Assembly (NCBI GenBank): GCA_031771865.1
Contig: JASISA010000019.1
Location: forward strand, 1,054,001 to 1,118,000
DNA from: Nothophaeocryptopus gaeumannii
Taxonomy: Eukaryota > Ascomycota > Dothideomycetes > Mycosphaerellales > Mycosphaerellaceae
DNA: 64,000 nucleotides
Direction of reading: 5' to 3'
Part shown: positions 32,043 through 42,800 of the stretch, one piece after another
How the letters are laid out: each line of letters begins with the position of its first letter
Position numbering within the stretch: position 1 is the first letter of the stretch
The notes under the pieces: model-generated
Seen by the model: the letters and a program-made list of their open reading frames with translations, nothing else
Told to the model about the DNA's origin: nothing
Database searches by the model: none
Translations under genes and position numbers: made by a program

Positions 32043-32897
32043 ATGTCCGCCTTTCTCGAACTTCCAGAGCCGTCCCGGGCACACACGACCTGTTGCGACA
32101 AGTGCTGCATCGGATGCGTAATCGCCTGTGGTCTATGCAGGATCCCAAAGTTGTTTCACGAAACGCGTCTCGAAGAGCTCGCTCGACCGGTCGATGCCAA
32201 GAACCTTCCCTATCAGAATGTCGCCCGGTTCTGGACCGCTCGAGGCGGCTTCGGTAGTGATTATGAGGTCAACGCGAAAGACCTTCGACAGGTACAGCAG
32301 GTGGTCCGGAATCCATTCGTACAGCAGAGTCTGCCGCATACGGTGTCAACAGAGCAGGCGTACGACTTGCTGAAGTTTCAACTGGGGAAGACGTTGTCAG
32401 ACGAGCAGAAAGCCGCACGCAAACGGCTTGAGCGAGCTTTCGGCGTCCTCTGTAAAGCAAGCGAGATCCAACCAGATCTCTTCATCAAAGCCGTCCCAGA
32501 TCTCGACATCGCCCTCTTCGACAGAGCACTACGCGGCAACATCGCCGTCTCTTGGGACCTGCTCCCGCTGGAGAACGGTCGGATCATTCGCGGGAGATGT
32601 TCCACGGTCTTCGCGCGGTCGAGGTTTCGAAAGAACCGCATCCAGCTAAGCAAGGCACTTTTCCACGGTGGAAGTGTAGCGGAGATCCTGAGCACGATAA
32701 TCCATGAAATGCTGCATGCATATCTGGCGTTGTTGACAGGATCGAGGAGGACGTGGGTGGGAAAGAAGCATGGTGTGAGTTTTCGGCAAGCTACGGAGAA
32801 GCTGGTTGAGAGGTTGAATATTTCGGCCTTGGGGGTTGAACATGTCGTATCTGCCGGAAGCACCGGCAGCAGTCGATCAAAAGAACGTCAATCATGA
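32043..32897 (+). CDS. SprT-like zinc metalloprotease-domain protein
   Basis: 284 residues, single exon, ATG 32043. The N-terminal part is Cys-rich (CCDKCCIGCVIACGLC). A basic stretch precedes the SprT-like domain, whose active site is STIIHEMLHAYLALLTGSRR: HExxH with the catalytic Glu, followed about 18 residues later by KKHGVSFRQ, where the third zinc-ligand His lies. Other family strands are NIAVSWDLLPLENGRIIRGR and STVFARSRFRKNRIQLSKAL. Human SPRTN cleaves DNA-protein crosslinks. Fungal short SprT-like proteins such as this lack the C-terminal PCNA and p97 motifs, so the substrate is unknown. It converges with the rhomboid gene, with about 110 bp between stops. Confidence 0.85.
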   Translation: MSAFLELPEPSRAHTTCCDKCCIGCVIACGLCRIPKLFHETRLEELARPVDAKNLPYQNVARFWTARGGFGSDYEVNAKDLRQVQQVVRNPFVQQSLPHTVSTEQAYDLLKFQLGKTLSDEQKAARKRLERAFGVLCKASEIQPDLFIKAVPDLDIALFDRALRGNIAVSWDLLPLENGRIIRGRCSTVFARSRFRKNRIQLSKALFHGGSVAEILSTIIHEMLHAYLALLTGSRRTWVGKKHGVSFRQATEKLVERLNISALGVEHVVSAGSTGSSRSKERQS

Positions 32898-33006
32898 GAG
32901 AGTGATTTGTTCGGAGTTCACGGCGCTTGGTGCTCTCAGTCAGTGGATGAGAGAGCGCTCAGTGGTAAGACTGTTAGCACCACACAGTTTTTCGACTCTC
33001 GAGCAA

Positions 33007-33784
33007 TCAGGTGAGCGACCTAGTGATCGCAAACACAGTCCCGAAAGCCGCTCCACCCAGATGGCCGGCTCCAGAAGTCTGCAGGTCCCTCTCTTCTTTG
33101 TTCAGCAGCGTCTGAACGTCACAACGCAGAGAACTTGCGGCCCTCCACACCATAGCCAGGCTGAAAAGCAGGTATCCAGGAGCATCCGCTGCGAACACGG
33201 AGAGCAAAGCCGACGACGCTCGTAATCCATTCGCGAGCCCACTAGCTCCCACATTCATCACTTGTGTTCCGTAAATGGAGGCGATAATGTAGCTCGCCGC
33301 GCAAGTCGACGCTGCGGAGTCAAAGAGAAGTATTGCCATCTTCATTCCAGTCAAATCTGGACACACGTGGAGGACACTTCCAGCGCACGTTGATCTCCTG
33401 AAGATTATTACTCAAGTGTTCCAATGTAGCGTGAGACAGCAAGCATGTGAACCAGGTATAGAGGCAATGTAGAGGAGAGTCTAGAGGCCGGAACGTTGTG
33501 TGATCGAGAAGAAAGTCGGCAAGCACTGGAAATCGCGCTTTTTCGAAGACCTGGTCGAATCCCAGTTCACAGTCAGGATACCGCGATAAAGGTCCAGAAC
33601 GATCCCGACAGTGCCATTTCATGGAGAACAAAGCAGAGGCGCCGGAGATCTTGTAGGCGAACAATTGGAGGACGATCGCTGCGATGAGTCCGAGATTCAG
33701 CCAGGCGGCTGGTGTGACGTGCGTGAGTTGGAAGCCGGTGGCACTCACAGCCTCATCCAGGCCACAATGGATGAGGGTAGACAT
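33007..33784 (-). CDS. Rhomboid family intramembrane protease
   Basis: Two exons, 33784-33389 and 33339-33007, with a 49 bp intron (AAC|gtgcgc ... gaag|ATG), about 242 residues. Hydrophobic segments: WLNLGLIAAIVLQLFAYKI, LYTWFTCLLSHATLEHLSNN (the HxxxHxxxN-type block of TM2), MAILLFDSAASTCAASYIIA, VGASGLANGLRASSALLS with the nucleophile Ser in GASG, GYLLFSLAMVWRAASS, and GHLGGAAFGTVFAI with the catalytic His. These are the rhomboid Ser-His dyad and fold. Fungal relatives in the DSC/Rbd family act in ER or Golgi sterol control and quality control, but this short form could sit in any endomembrane. Confidence 0.82.
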
Positions 33785-34072
33785 CTTGCAGATTAGTGTG
33801 GCTTGTCCTTTTGAAACAAAGAACAGCAGAGTTGATTAAGTTAGTGGCCAGGGACTTTCCAAGTGATTCTGCACTGGTTCAGGCGGTCTTGTGGGATTTA
33901 CAAAGATTTTCTTATTCCGTCTGTCCTCAAAGTCACTGCGCCCTCCACAGTCAGCACAGCAGCCAGACTCTGGTTCTGCTGGTTGAGGACAGCGAGTTCG
34001 GGCTTGAAATTCTGAAGCATCGGGGCCTTCCAACCGTTTGTCACATCAATTTCTCCTCAAAATCGCCTTTCA
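33785..34072. other. Intergenic, rhomboid promoter and F-box 3' region
   Basis: 288 bp with no supported coding sequence. Confidence 0.4.
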
Positions 34073-34828
34073 TCATTTCTCCATTCCATCAACAGTCTTC
34101 TCCATCTTGCCAGCTCCGCCTGTCCTGCCCAGTCCATCCGGGTAGAGAAACGCCGTGAAGCTGATCGAGAATGGGACGCTGTCAAACTTCCTTCCCTCCT
34201 TCTTCGCATAATCATACGCTTCATCAACCAGCCTTCCTAGCGTAATTCCCTTTTCGCAACTGATGAACACTTGTGACGGCGCAAACATCATCTTGCCGTG
34301 CCTTTCCATCTTCAAACTCGATGTGCAAGGCTCGATAACTCTCACCTCCCTCCAACTTGCTCCACCCGCTGACGACACCTCCGAAGGCAACTGCTTCCTG
34401 CGCAAGTATTTGGTTTCGACTCGGGCGTCGAATAAGATGGCTCCAGGTCGATCGAGAACTTCGCCAATGTTCTGCATTCTGCAAATCGAGAGGGTCGGCG
34501 GCATGAGAGGCAGGTAGTCGGTATCGTAGGATTCCTGCGGCAGACTTTGGAAATTGAGCTTTGCAATGAACTTTGGCTGAACGAGGACGTTGCGAAATGT
34601 TTTGGAGACGCGCCGTAGGAGCAGGATGTCTCGGGCGGGTAGATGATCGGCAATGCTATCCACTAGCTCGAAGATGTCGAAGACTGCAGTGTTTGCGGAG
34701 ATTCGTGTTGACGGTAAGGTGGCAACCGTGTTCGTTTCCTTGCTTGAGTTGTCCTTGGTAGTGGGCATCTTGGTCGTCCCTGGTAGTTTCCACCGCTGCT
34801 GTTGTCGAGATCGACTTGCAAAGGTCAT
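34073..34828 (-). CDS. F-box-like protein (WTLG family copy 2)
   Basis: 251 residues from ATG 34828 (MTFASRSRQQQRWKLPGTTK). The frame is open another 67 codons upstream, but that part is poor in coding character. The F-box lies around residues 50-90: FDIFELVDSIADHLPARDIL then LLRRVSKTFRNVLVQPKFIA. The C-terminal half includes VFISCEKGITLGRLVDEAYD and SVPFSISFTAFLYPDGLG, matching the layout of the 23866-24552 protein. It has a polar, Thr/Ser-rich N-terminus that the other copy lacks. Probable SCF adaptor; target unknown. Confidence 0.7.
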   Translation of the reverse strand: MTFASRSRQQQRWKLPGTTKMPTTKDNSSKETNTVATLPSTRISANTAVFDIFELVDSIADHLPARDILLLRRVSKTFRNVLVQPKFIAKLNFQSLPQESYDTDYLPLMPPTLSICRMQNIGEVLDRPGAILFDARVETKYLRRKQLPSEVSSAGGASWREVRVIEPCTSSLKMERHGKMMFAPSQVFISCEKGITLGRLVDEAYDYAKKEGRKFDSVPFSISFTAFLYPDGLGRTGGAGKMEKTVDGMEK

Positions 34829-36265
34829 GTTGTGTTTGGGTGTTGTCTGTGTACAAACTTCACTTCTGCTGAGGTGATACGATGATTGGAGGATGCAGTG
34901 CTTAAGTCTGATGTCGGGTTGCGGAAGGTGCGGCCAACGGCTAAAGGCATGTGAAAGTGCGGGCCGTTGCAGGTAGCAAACTCCAGTAGTTTGACTGGAC
35001 GAGCAGCGACATGAAGTTCTTGACGCCAAGTCCTGTATTTATGTGCAGCGCTATGCAAGTCTCCTGGGATCTGTGCCCTCATGCGACCCCAGCGAATCCG
35101 CCGATGTCTCGCCACCCCTGGCCTGAGAGTGGAACCAGGTATGTCGATGTTGGCAATCTCTTGGTGCAGCCTCAGTCAGCCCGAGCCGTGCTATCGGAAA
35201 GCGCTTATACGATGAGAAAGGATGGAATACTTGACCGTAAGAAGCCCAACGCCTTGTGCCTCCTTCCGCATTTACTGCATATTGCAAAGCGAGGCCTGAA
35301 GAGCGACAGCGAAGGCAGTGACATGAATGGTGTCATGACGCGGACACAGACCTGCTTGGCCGCGTGGAGACCGGCGTAAAAGCGTAGCAGCCATTTTCCA
35401 AAGCCCTCGTCCGACATCCACGAATTTCGACTTGACTATAGAGGGTTCGTAGGGTTTGGATTTGCTGTCTCCAGCACTCTGACAGCCCTTGCGGATGTCG
35501 GCGATCATTGTTAGGTGCCGGCGCCGAGGTGGTGTAGCCCAACAAAGCACCATGGATCACTGCGGACAGTGCGGTATGCTGCATGCAACGATATGGACGG
35601 GACTATGTTCATCGCTCCCGCACAGCAAAGCGTGACTTGGTGATTGAGTCGTAAGATCCAACATCAGCGAGTGAAACCCCGACGGAAGCGCACGGCACCC
35701 GATGCTACGTACGGGTCCTCAATGCAGAAAGTGCAAAGCTGGCGATAGCAGCCGGCATGATGCTCGAAAGCAGACAAAGGGCGTCGACGTCGAGAGATGA
35801 GGTCAAGAGCGGGTTGTACAATCATCTACTACATGGCAATCCCTTGAAGTGGTACGGCAGACAGTCACGTGGAATAAATTGACGCTTTGGAGCGCAAGAC
35901 GGAGTTTGCTGATGTAGAGGTCATATCCTGGAAATCAGTTGTACTCCAGCTTGCACGATTTGAGATGTAGCAAGCAAGATCTCTGTCATTTTAGCAGAAA
36001 ACTCGACACAGGCTAAAAGATATACCGTGCCCATCTCTCCAAGATCCTGCTATACGTGACCAGACTCCTGCGCAAATGGTGGACGCTAAAGCTTTTCGAT
36101 TTGATTCTGGGCCGGCTATGTTCTATGCGTGTCTGTTCTACGCATTCAGACCGCTATAGCACCATGCCAGAATATGCATGACAGTACGCCCAAAGAAGCC
36201 GTCTGCCGAATCTGTAGACGCCGTTCCCACCATCGTGCAACATGAGTATCCTTTGCGCACAACCA
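34829..36265. other. Intergenic, no supported gene
   Basis: About 1.4 kb. Frames at 35011-35379 and on the minus strand around 35050-35600 show no domain, no signal peptide and no plausible splicing. The right part is the 3' region of the ribosomal protein gene. Confidence 0.45.
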
Positions 36266-36940
36266 TCAACCCTTCTTCTTGCTGACACCGACAGTTCTGC
36301 CGCGGCGGCCGGTGGTCTTCGAGTGTTGACCACGCACGCGCAGGCCCCAGTAGTGACGTAGACCACGGTGGGCACGGATCTTCTTCAGTCTCTCCAAATC
36401 CTCACGAAGCTTGCTGTCAACACCGTTGGCGAGGAGGTGGTTGTCCTTGCCGTCCACAATGTCGCGCTGTCTGTTGAGGAACCAGGTGGGGATCTTGTAC
36501 TGGGTCGGTTGCTGCATGATGGTAACAATGCGCTCGAGTTCTTCGGAGGTAAGCTCGCCGGCGCTGCAAAATTCAATGTTAGTCAACGATCCTGTGTTGA
36601 GTTGCTCTAATATTCGAGATGGATGTTCGGTGGTGCGCTGATTCGGGAGGCGTACCGCTTGTTGAGGTCAACATCGGCCTTCTTGCAGACCAAGTTGCTG
36701 TATCGGCGACCGACACCCTTGATCTTGGTCAAGGCGTACATGACTTTTTGCTTCCCATCGACCTGTAGTATGCTCCGTTAGTCTTGTCTGCCCGCAAGTA
36801 TCCCATCTTCAATCCCCCAATCTCTCGTGACCAGATCTCATTCGCGGATTCGGGTGCGGAGTATGGAGGCTACGCACGTTGGTGTTGAGGAGACGCAAGA
36901 TGAACTGGAAGTTCGACTTCTCGCCGGTGACGAGCGACAT
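36266..36940 (-). CDS. rps18: 40S ribosomal protein S18 (uS13)
   Basis: Three exons, 36940-36878, 36762-36656 and 36563-36266, introns 36764-36877 and 36564-36655 (GT-AG), total 155 residues, the normal length for this protein. Exon 1 gives MSLVTGEKSNFQFILRLLNT. Exon 2 gives VMYALTKIKGVGRRYSNLVC with the helix-hairpin-helix that contacts 18S rRNA in the head of the small subunit. Exon 3 ends with HRGLRHYWGLRVRGQHSKTT and GRRGRTVGVSKKKG, the basic C-terminal tail that reaches the P site. Introns placed near the 5' end are usual for fungal ribosomal protein genes. An intact single gene; function certain. Confidence 0.97.
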
Positions 36941-37227
36941 GATGGCGGTGGGCGATGGGTGTTGATGTCGCGACCGGTGATGTCTTCTCTCGAGGTGAAG
37001 CCTTCTCGATTTGAGACTGTGCGGGTAGGTGCCAAGAGCGGGCCATGCCGTGGGTTAGAGTTCGACAGCAGCCGAAGTTCCGCCGTCCCTGCAACTCTTC
37101 ACTGACCTCGCTCACTCGCTCCAGTAGTCGCCGCCCTACGACAACGTACCACGGTAGCTAGTCGACTTCTCGACATATTCAGCGCCATCTGAGGGCGTGG
37201 AAATTCGATATACAGCATGTACTGATC
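36941..37227. promoter_or_regulatory. Divergent promoter of rps18 and a 2EXR-like gene
   Basis: 287 bp between two divergent starts. It must contain the core promoter of a strongly expressed ribosomal gene. C/T-rich stretches are present, but no specific motif is claimed. Confidence 0.45.
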
Positions 37228-37890
37228 ATGTCGCGACTCTTGGAACTGCCAAAGGAACTACGTCTCCAGGTCTACGAGCACGTCTTCGCCACTCAAGACT
37301 CGATCATCATCGGACAGCCATCTGCGTGTCTATGGCGAAGCACACTTGAGCCATATCATGCGTCTCTGTTGCAGACATGCAGTCTCATCCGTCGAGAAGC
37401 CCTCGGGCCATTCTACAAAGATAAGATTGTCATTCTGCTGCTGCGATTTCGGGAAGGGCGTGCCCAAGTTCAAAATTGGATCAATCAAGTTGCAACCCAG
37501 GCGGCGATTGCCAAGCAACTCCGATATGTCTCTGTACAATACTTCGAGACGTGCCATCGATCGACATATGCATTGATTGATTGTACGAATTGGCGATTGT
37601 TGAGCAGGGATCAGTGGCTGCATCCGCTTTCTCAAAAGCCACTGCGAATGCTTCTGGAGATTGAGGAGATACTGGCTGAAGCGTCATCAAACAATACACT
37701 GGATGTGAGCAATGGATCATCGCCGGTCTTGAGCCAATTGATCAACACGATGATTGCGACGCTTCGGGAATCGAAGCTGTTACGATGCGAGAGCATGGCA
37801 AATATTCGACTGCATGGCTACACGGACTTTCATCTGCGTTTCGAAGCGATACGTATACTGTACCATGAGCCTAACAAGACCTGTTGTTAA
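37228..37890 (+). CDS. 2EXR-like protein
   Basis: 220 residues, single exon. It opens directly with MSRLLELPKELRLQVYEHVF, then ASLLQTCSLIRREALGPFYK, the two conserved blocks also seen at 24719-25438 and 25445-25998. A middle stretch WINQVATQAAIAKQLRYVSV aligns in layout with those genes too, so this is a dispersed relative, in opposite orientation. Helical C-terminus (LINTMIATLRESKLL). No biochemical role is known for the family. Confidence 0.7.
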   Translation: MSRLLELPKELRLQVYEHVFATQDSIIIGQPSACLWRSTLEPYHASLLQTCSLIRREALGPFYKDKIVILLLRFREGRAQVQNWINQVATQAAIAKQLRYVSVQYFETCHRSTYALIDCTNWRLLSRDQWLHPLSQKPLRMLLEIEEILAEASSNNTLDVSNGSSPVLSQLINTMIATLRESKLLRCESMANIRLHGYTDFHLRFEAIRILYHEPNKTCC

Positions 37891-37955
37891 TTAATGTACG
37901 TCGATAGCCTACGAGCGACTACAGCTTCTCGGGACCGCCTTTCGACTTCGCTCCT

Positions 37956-38769
37956 TCAGTAAACTTCGAAGCCCTGCGCGAAGAATTATCTGTCAGAGAA
38001 CTTGGCTTCTGTCGTATCTGAAGGGAGGGTGACTTACCAAGTCTTTGCCTGGTGGACATCCAGCCGGTAGCGGGACACGCCTTTTCAACGCTTCCAGTGT
38101 GGAGTTCGGCGAGCGATTGAAGATGATATACGATTCAGGTGCATCCTTGCGGAATATTGCAACGAGATCTGAAGTCGTTCGTCAGTCAGATCGCCTGTCT
38201 CATTGCGCCCCACCGAGACTCTTCCAGGGACCGCTTCGTGGTTGGAGCTCACCCTCTAGATGGGCAGTCAGATCTTCTCGCGTCCCTCCACGAACGCCAT
38301 GGCCCACACCAGTGGCGCCCCATGAGATGCCCCTGAGCCTATTCTGATAAATCCCGATGCCTTTCTCTGGACCTGACAAGACCGCTCGGTAGCCTGCAGA
38401 GCAAAGCAAAGGGCGGAAGGTCAGCGTGTGTCTCAGACATTGGATGCTTGTCGCTCTCTGGTTCCTTACTGTATCCCGCGCCCAGAATTGCTTGTTGATC
38501 CTGTCGCAGCGAGGCCTCGACCGTTCTTGGATCAAATCCTTGGGACGCAACGAGTGGATGATTGGGTGGCAGACCGCTGTGGCAAGGTTCATGAGATCAA
38601 GTCTAGCCATTGAAAGAGCTGTCCGACTTCCAACATACCTCAGAAGCACATTGAGCCCACATTCGCAAAGCTCTGCAGTGCTCTGGGACCCTGTATCGCT
38701 TTCAGGCAGAGCCGCACTCCAGACCATGGCCACCAGGCCAAGCATGATGGATATCTTGGCTGAACACAT
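37956..38769 (-). CDS. Secreted protein of unknown function, five exons
   Basis: Exons 38769-38639, 38576-38470, 38393-38253, 38168-38038 and 37973-37956 join with consistent phases across four GT-AG introns (62, 76, 84 and 64 bp), giving 175 residues. The last exon is only 18 bp (GFEVY and stop). Residues 1-20 form a signal peptide (KISIMLGLVAMVWSAALPES core). The mature protein reads ASQGFDPRTVEASLRQDQQA, YRAVLSGPEKGIGIYQNRLR, WGATGVGHGVRGGTREDLTA and DAPESYIIFNRSPNSTLEAL, ending PAGCPPGKDLGFEVY. I recognise this as a conserved but uncharacterised ascomycete family with a 'GTGVGxGVRG' block. Reading straight through the introns would give a false 189-residue product. Confidence 0.72.
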
Positions 38770-39854
38770 GCCGGCTTCTTTAGTTGAATGCTAGCGAAAG
38801 AACGATCTTAAACGAGAATCGAAAGCAAACAAGACTACAGACTACTTAAGTCTTCTGAGAGCATCATCATCGCCTTTCCACATTATGTGGTCTTAATTAT
38901 CTGTTTCATCCAGGCATAGACCCAGCGGCATATGCACCAACTCCGAGGTGACCCGGCATAGGGACCCTTACCAAGACCTTCGGTCGGAAACTGAGAACCT
39001 AAGTACCTGAGGCTTTGTTGATTGTGACAGGTGAGGGACAGGCGTCGAGAAGGTGTTTCGCGGGTTGCTCTGCTTGATTCGTTTCGTCTCATGACAGAAT
39101 AGTCTCATCTAGTGCCTCAGGCGGAAAGGGTCATTGGCTATGACGTTCGCAAGCTCGAGTTCACGCTTCACCTCCAGTTGCGTCTCTGTCTCATGTCCAT
39201 TCTAGCATTCGCCGATGTGGTCTCATTCCTCAGCAAGGCGATATTTGGGCCTAAAGCATTTGAGCAGTAACACCGGTACGCGCACTACCCTTTTGCTGCT
39301 ATCTCCTCTTGCTCTGTCACGCTATCACCAATGATGCTTGCCTCTGTGCCTGTTCATTCGGAGTTATTGGACGCTGCGAAGAAGCGATCATGCAGCGTAG
39401 GCGTCAGGCTGAAGCCTTTCAGCTTTGCGACCAGACGTGCACGCGACGACAGCCATCAATCCTTACTGCAATGATTGTTGAACTCCAGTTGTTCGCTACT
39501 GCGCTACATGTACTGTGTAAAAATTCTATGGCATTGAAGGCGACGTCATGTAACCACCGAACGTGTAGTATGCAGAGCACCCTGACCGCCCAGCTCCTGC
39601 GGTCCCATCTCGGCAGCATGTCGCCCTTCCCTGCCGTGTCCTCGAGACCAAGCTGCAGCAAAGGATAAAGCAAAGGCATTGCCCACACCCCATTTCCTAT
39701 AGCTTTCTGCCACTCTTCACTCACCGACCACCCAGAACAATATGGTTGTTCCAGCGCAAGATCGCCGATCACCCCACAGCTTCCCACAACGCCTTCTGCT
39801 TAGCGCCAGCCACACAGCCCGCAAAGGCAAACTTGCAGCTTCAAACTCCCAATC
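38770..39854. other. Intergenic, promoter regions of two divergent genes
   Basis: About 1.1 kb between divergent starts. No coding region is supported; a frame at 39309-39668 lacks coding character. Confidence 0.45.
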
Positions 39855-42800
39855 ATGTCGGACAACATCGCCCCAGAGCTGCAGGATAGCTGGATGGACG
39901 ATTTCAACTGGATCGCTTCGCTGGACTGGAACGATTTCGACTGGGCGGGCTTCGAGACTGAAGCTCAGACCAGGTGAGTTAAAAAAAAAAGACATAAGCT
40001 AACTGTTGAAATATGTCGAACGCAGTGGCAGCAAGAAAGAGTAAGTGTGTTGTAGAAGTCTAAGTACAACCTGCGCCTAGAGACCCTTTTTGATCTCCTG
40101 CACTAGCGTGTGCACGTGCGCTCAGTACTGCTCCTTTAACATCCCCCCTCGCTCGGCATACCGGCTTGTAAATGAATGACTTCTCTTGTTGCCTCAGGCT
40201 CTACCTCGACCGTCGTCCTTTCCCAACTGACCGCTGCTGGACCATGCGCTTCTGCCCTTTCCATCTTGGATGTTGCTGCGCGTCCACTACTGGCCAATAG
40301 TAGGCTTCGAACGTCTGATCACATGGTAGCCTTTCTTAGCCCAAGTGAATGTCTGAACCCAGCGAATGCCTCTTTTTGGTAGGGGTTTGGTTAGACCATC
40401 TGCTGTCTGCTTCTTGGTCTCAATCCACTGAACGTCAATGACGCCCTCGTCAACCTTCTCGCGTTGCCAGGCGTGCTGAATGCCGATATGTTTTGTACGG
40501 CTGTGATATCGAGGGTTTCGGCTGAGTGCCACTGCTCCGGCATTGTCACCATAGATCACAGTGGCGCCAAGCTGTTCGTGCCCAAGCTCTCGGAGTAAGT
40601 CTTGCAGCCATATCGCTTCCTTAGCCGCTTGTGTCTGTCCGACAAGCTCGGCTTCACAGGTTGACAATGCCACCGTTGGCTGACGCTTTGATTGCCAAGA
40701 TATCACGGCACTGCCGATACTGAACAGATAGCCTGATGTTGATCTTTTGATGCGTCGTCACCCCAGCTGGCATCGGTGAACCCAGTGAGCTTGCCAAAGT
40801 GGTCGTTGAAGACTAGCTCGTAATCTATCGTGCTCCGGAGGTACCGCATAATTCGCTTAACTGCTGTCCAGTGTTCCTCAGTTGGATTTGCTGAAAACGG
40901 CTCACAACCGAGACTGCGTAGGCGATGTCTGGCCTCGTTCCAAGCATAGCGTACATCAGCGATCCAACAGCGCTTTGATATCGCTGGCGTAGTTCATCAG
41001 GTGCTTGTAGCCGTCTGTGCAGGTTCCATTTTGTTGGTAGTCATCATAGGCGTGTCTGTTGTACCTACACGCCCATCACTCCAGAACCCGTGCTGTTCCA
41101 AGAAGCGCTGAATGTAAGCTCTCTCTGTCCGAGACAAATGGTGCGTTTCTTCCAGTCACGCCTTACTGTCATGCCAAGATAAGAGTAGCAGGGCCCGAGA
41201 TCAGTCATATTGAACCGCCTGCTCAGGGCACCTTTGGTTTCCTCGATTTGAGCATCATCCGGTCCAATAACGAGCAAGTCGTCTACATAGACTGCCACAA
41301 TGGTACTCCCTTTGACAAACACTGCCAAGTCGGAAGCCAGCGCAGTGAAACCGATGGAAACAAGGAACTCAGACAGCGTCTTGTACCAGATCCGAGGTGA
41401 TTGCTTGAGACCATATAACGCCTTCAGAAGCGAGCAGACCATGTCGTCGCCTTCTTCGTAGCCGTGTGGTTGTTCGACGTACACTTCTTCGTCAATATTG
41501 CCGTAAAGGAAAGCTGTGTTGACGTCCATTTGATCAATTCGCCATCCTCGTGCAGCCGATAGAGCAAACAAAATCTTGTAGCTCATAGGCTTCACGGTTG
41601 GTGCAAAGACCTCGTTGTAGTCACTGCCCTCTTGTTGCTCGAATCCACGTACTACCCAGCGGGCCTTGTACTTGTTGATTGATCCATCGGCGTTGAGTTT
41701 GATCTTAAAGACCCACTTCCCTTTGAGTATCTTTCCATTAATCAGCGAGCGTTTCTTCAGTCGCCAAGTCTTGTTCTTGCGCAATGATTCGTACTCGGCA
41801 TCAGTCGCTTTGTTCCATTTGGACCAGTCAAACCTTGCCTGAGCTTCTTCGATAGTGCGTGGCTCATTGAGGATCCAGTCGGCGTACTGGTTTGCGAGAT
41901 TGAATGCCATAACTGCATGGAATACCATGTGGAATTGCTTGGTCTTGCGTAGTCGCTTTCCTTCGATAATATGGCTCTCGTCCAGTCTTGCGCCAAGGTC
42001 ATGGGGTTGTTGCTCTTCTTCAGGCGTGACGGGTTGCCAGTCATACAGGCGGCGCTGTTGTTGTCTTGGAGGGTCCGGAGGAGCTGGCGTTGTTGTATCC
42101 TCGCTCTCTGTGTCTGAGACTGTCTGAGTCTCGATATCGTGCCCCCTGACTCGGCAGTCTCAGGTTCTTTGTAGGTGGCGCAGGGCCACACTGTTCGCTA
42201 AACACGAGATTCGTACGTTCCGTCCAGCTAGTGGAGCCAGTCGTGACAATGTAAGTAGAGTTGCTTTTGAAACCGAGCAACTGTGCGTCTTCTGTCTTGG
42301 CTTGAGCAACAACATGCCGCTTCCGCTTTGCTGACGGCTTCAACATGGTAGCAACACTGCCAATCTTGCGGACGTTGGCAAGGTTTGGGCGCAGGCCTGT
42401 ACGCTTCTCATACGGCGTGCAGTCCAGTCGGGCATGTGGAGAGCGGTCACGGAGGTAGGCAAGTATCTCGGATCCAGGCCAGCTGTTAGCATTGTTGGCA
42501 TTAGTCGATCCTCGAGTTTGTTGTTGAGGACCTCAGCATATCCGTTAGCTTGATGTTGCTCTGTGTCCGTGTATTCAAGGATAATGCCGTGGTCGTAGGC
42601 AAATGCTGCCAGCTCGTTTGATCGGTTCTCACCGGCCCTGTCGAAGTGAATGTGCCGGAAGGGCAGCTCTGGCCGGACATTACGGAGCATATAGTTGATC
42701 AGCGTGCTAGGTCCTTCAGAGCGCTGTCGTAGTGGCACGACCTCTGCGCAGTGGTCATAGCCGTCCAAAACAGTGATGAAATAGCGTGATCCATCGAAGC

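Noticed and set aside
34829..36265. Candidate small genes between the F-box gene and rps18
   Set aside because: Frames overlap on both strands, lack domains or signal peptides, and show no splice logic.
38200..38769. Single 189-residue secreted protein
   Set aside because: The open frame runs through introns; the spliced five-exon reading gives a conserved-looking protein with good splice sites.
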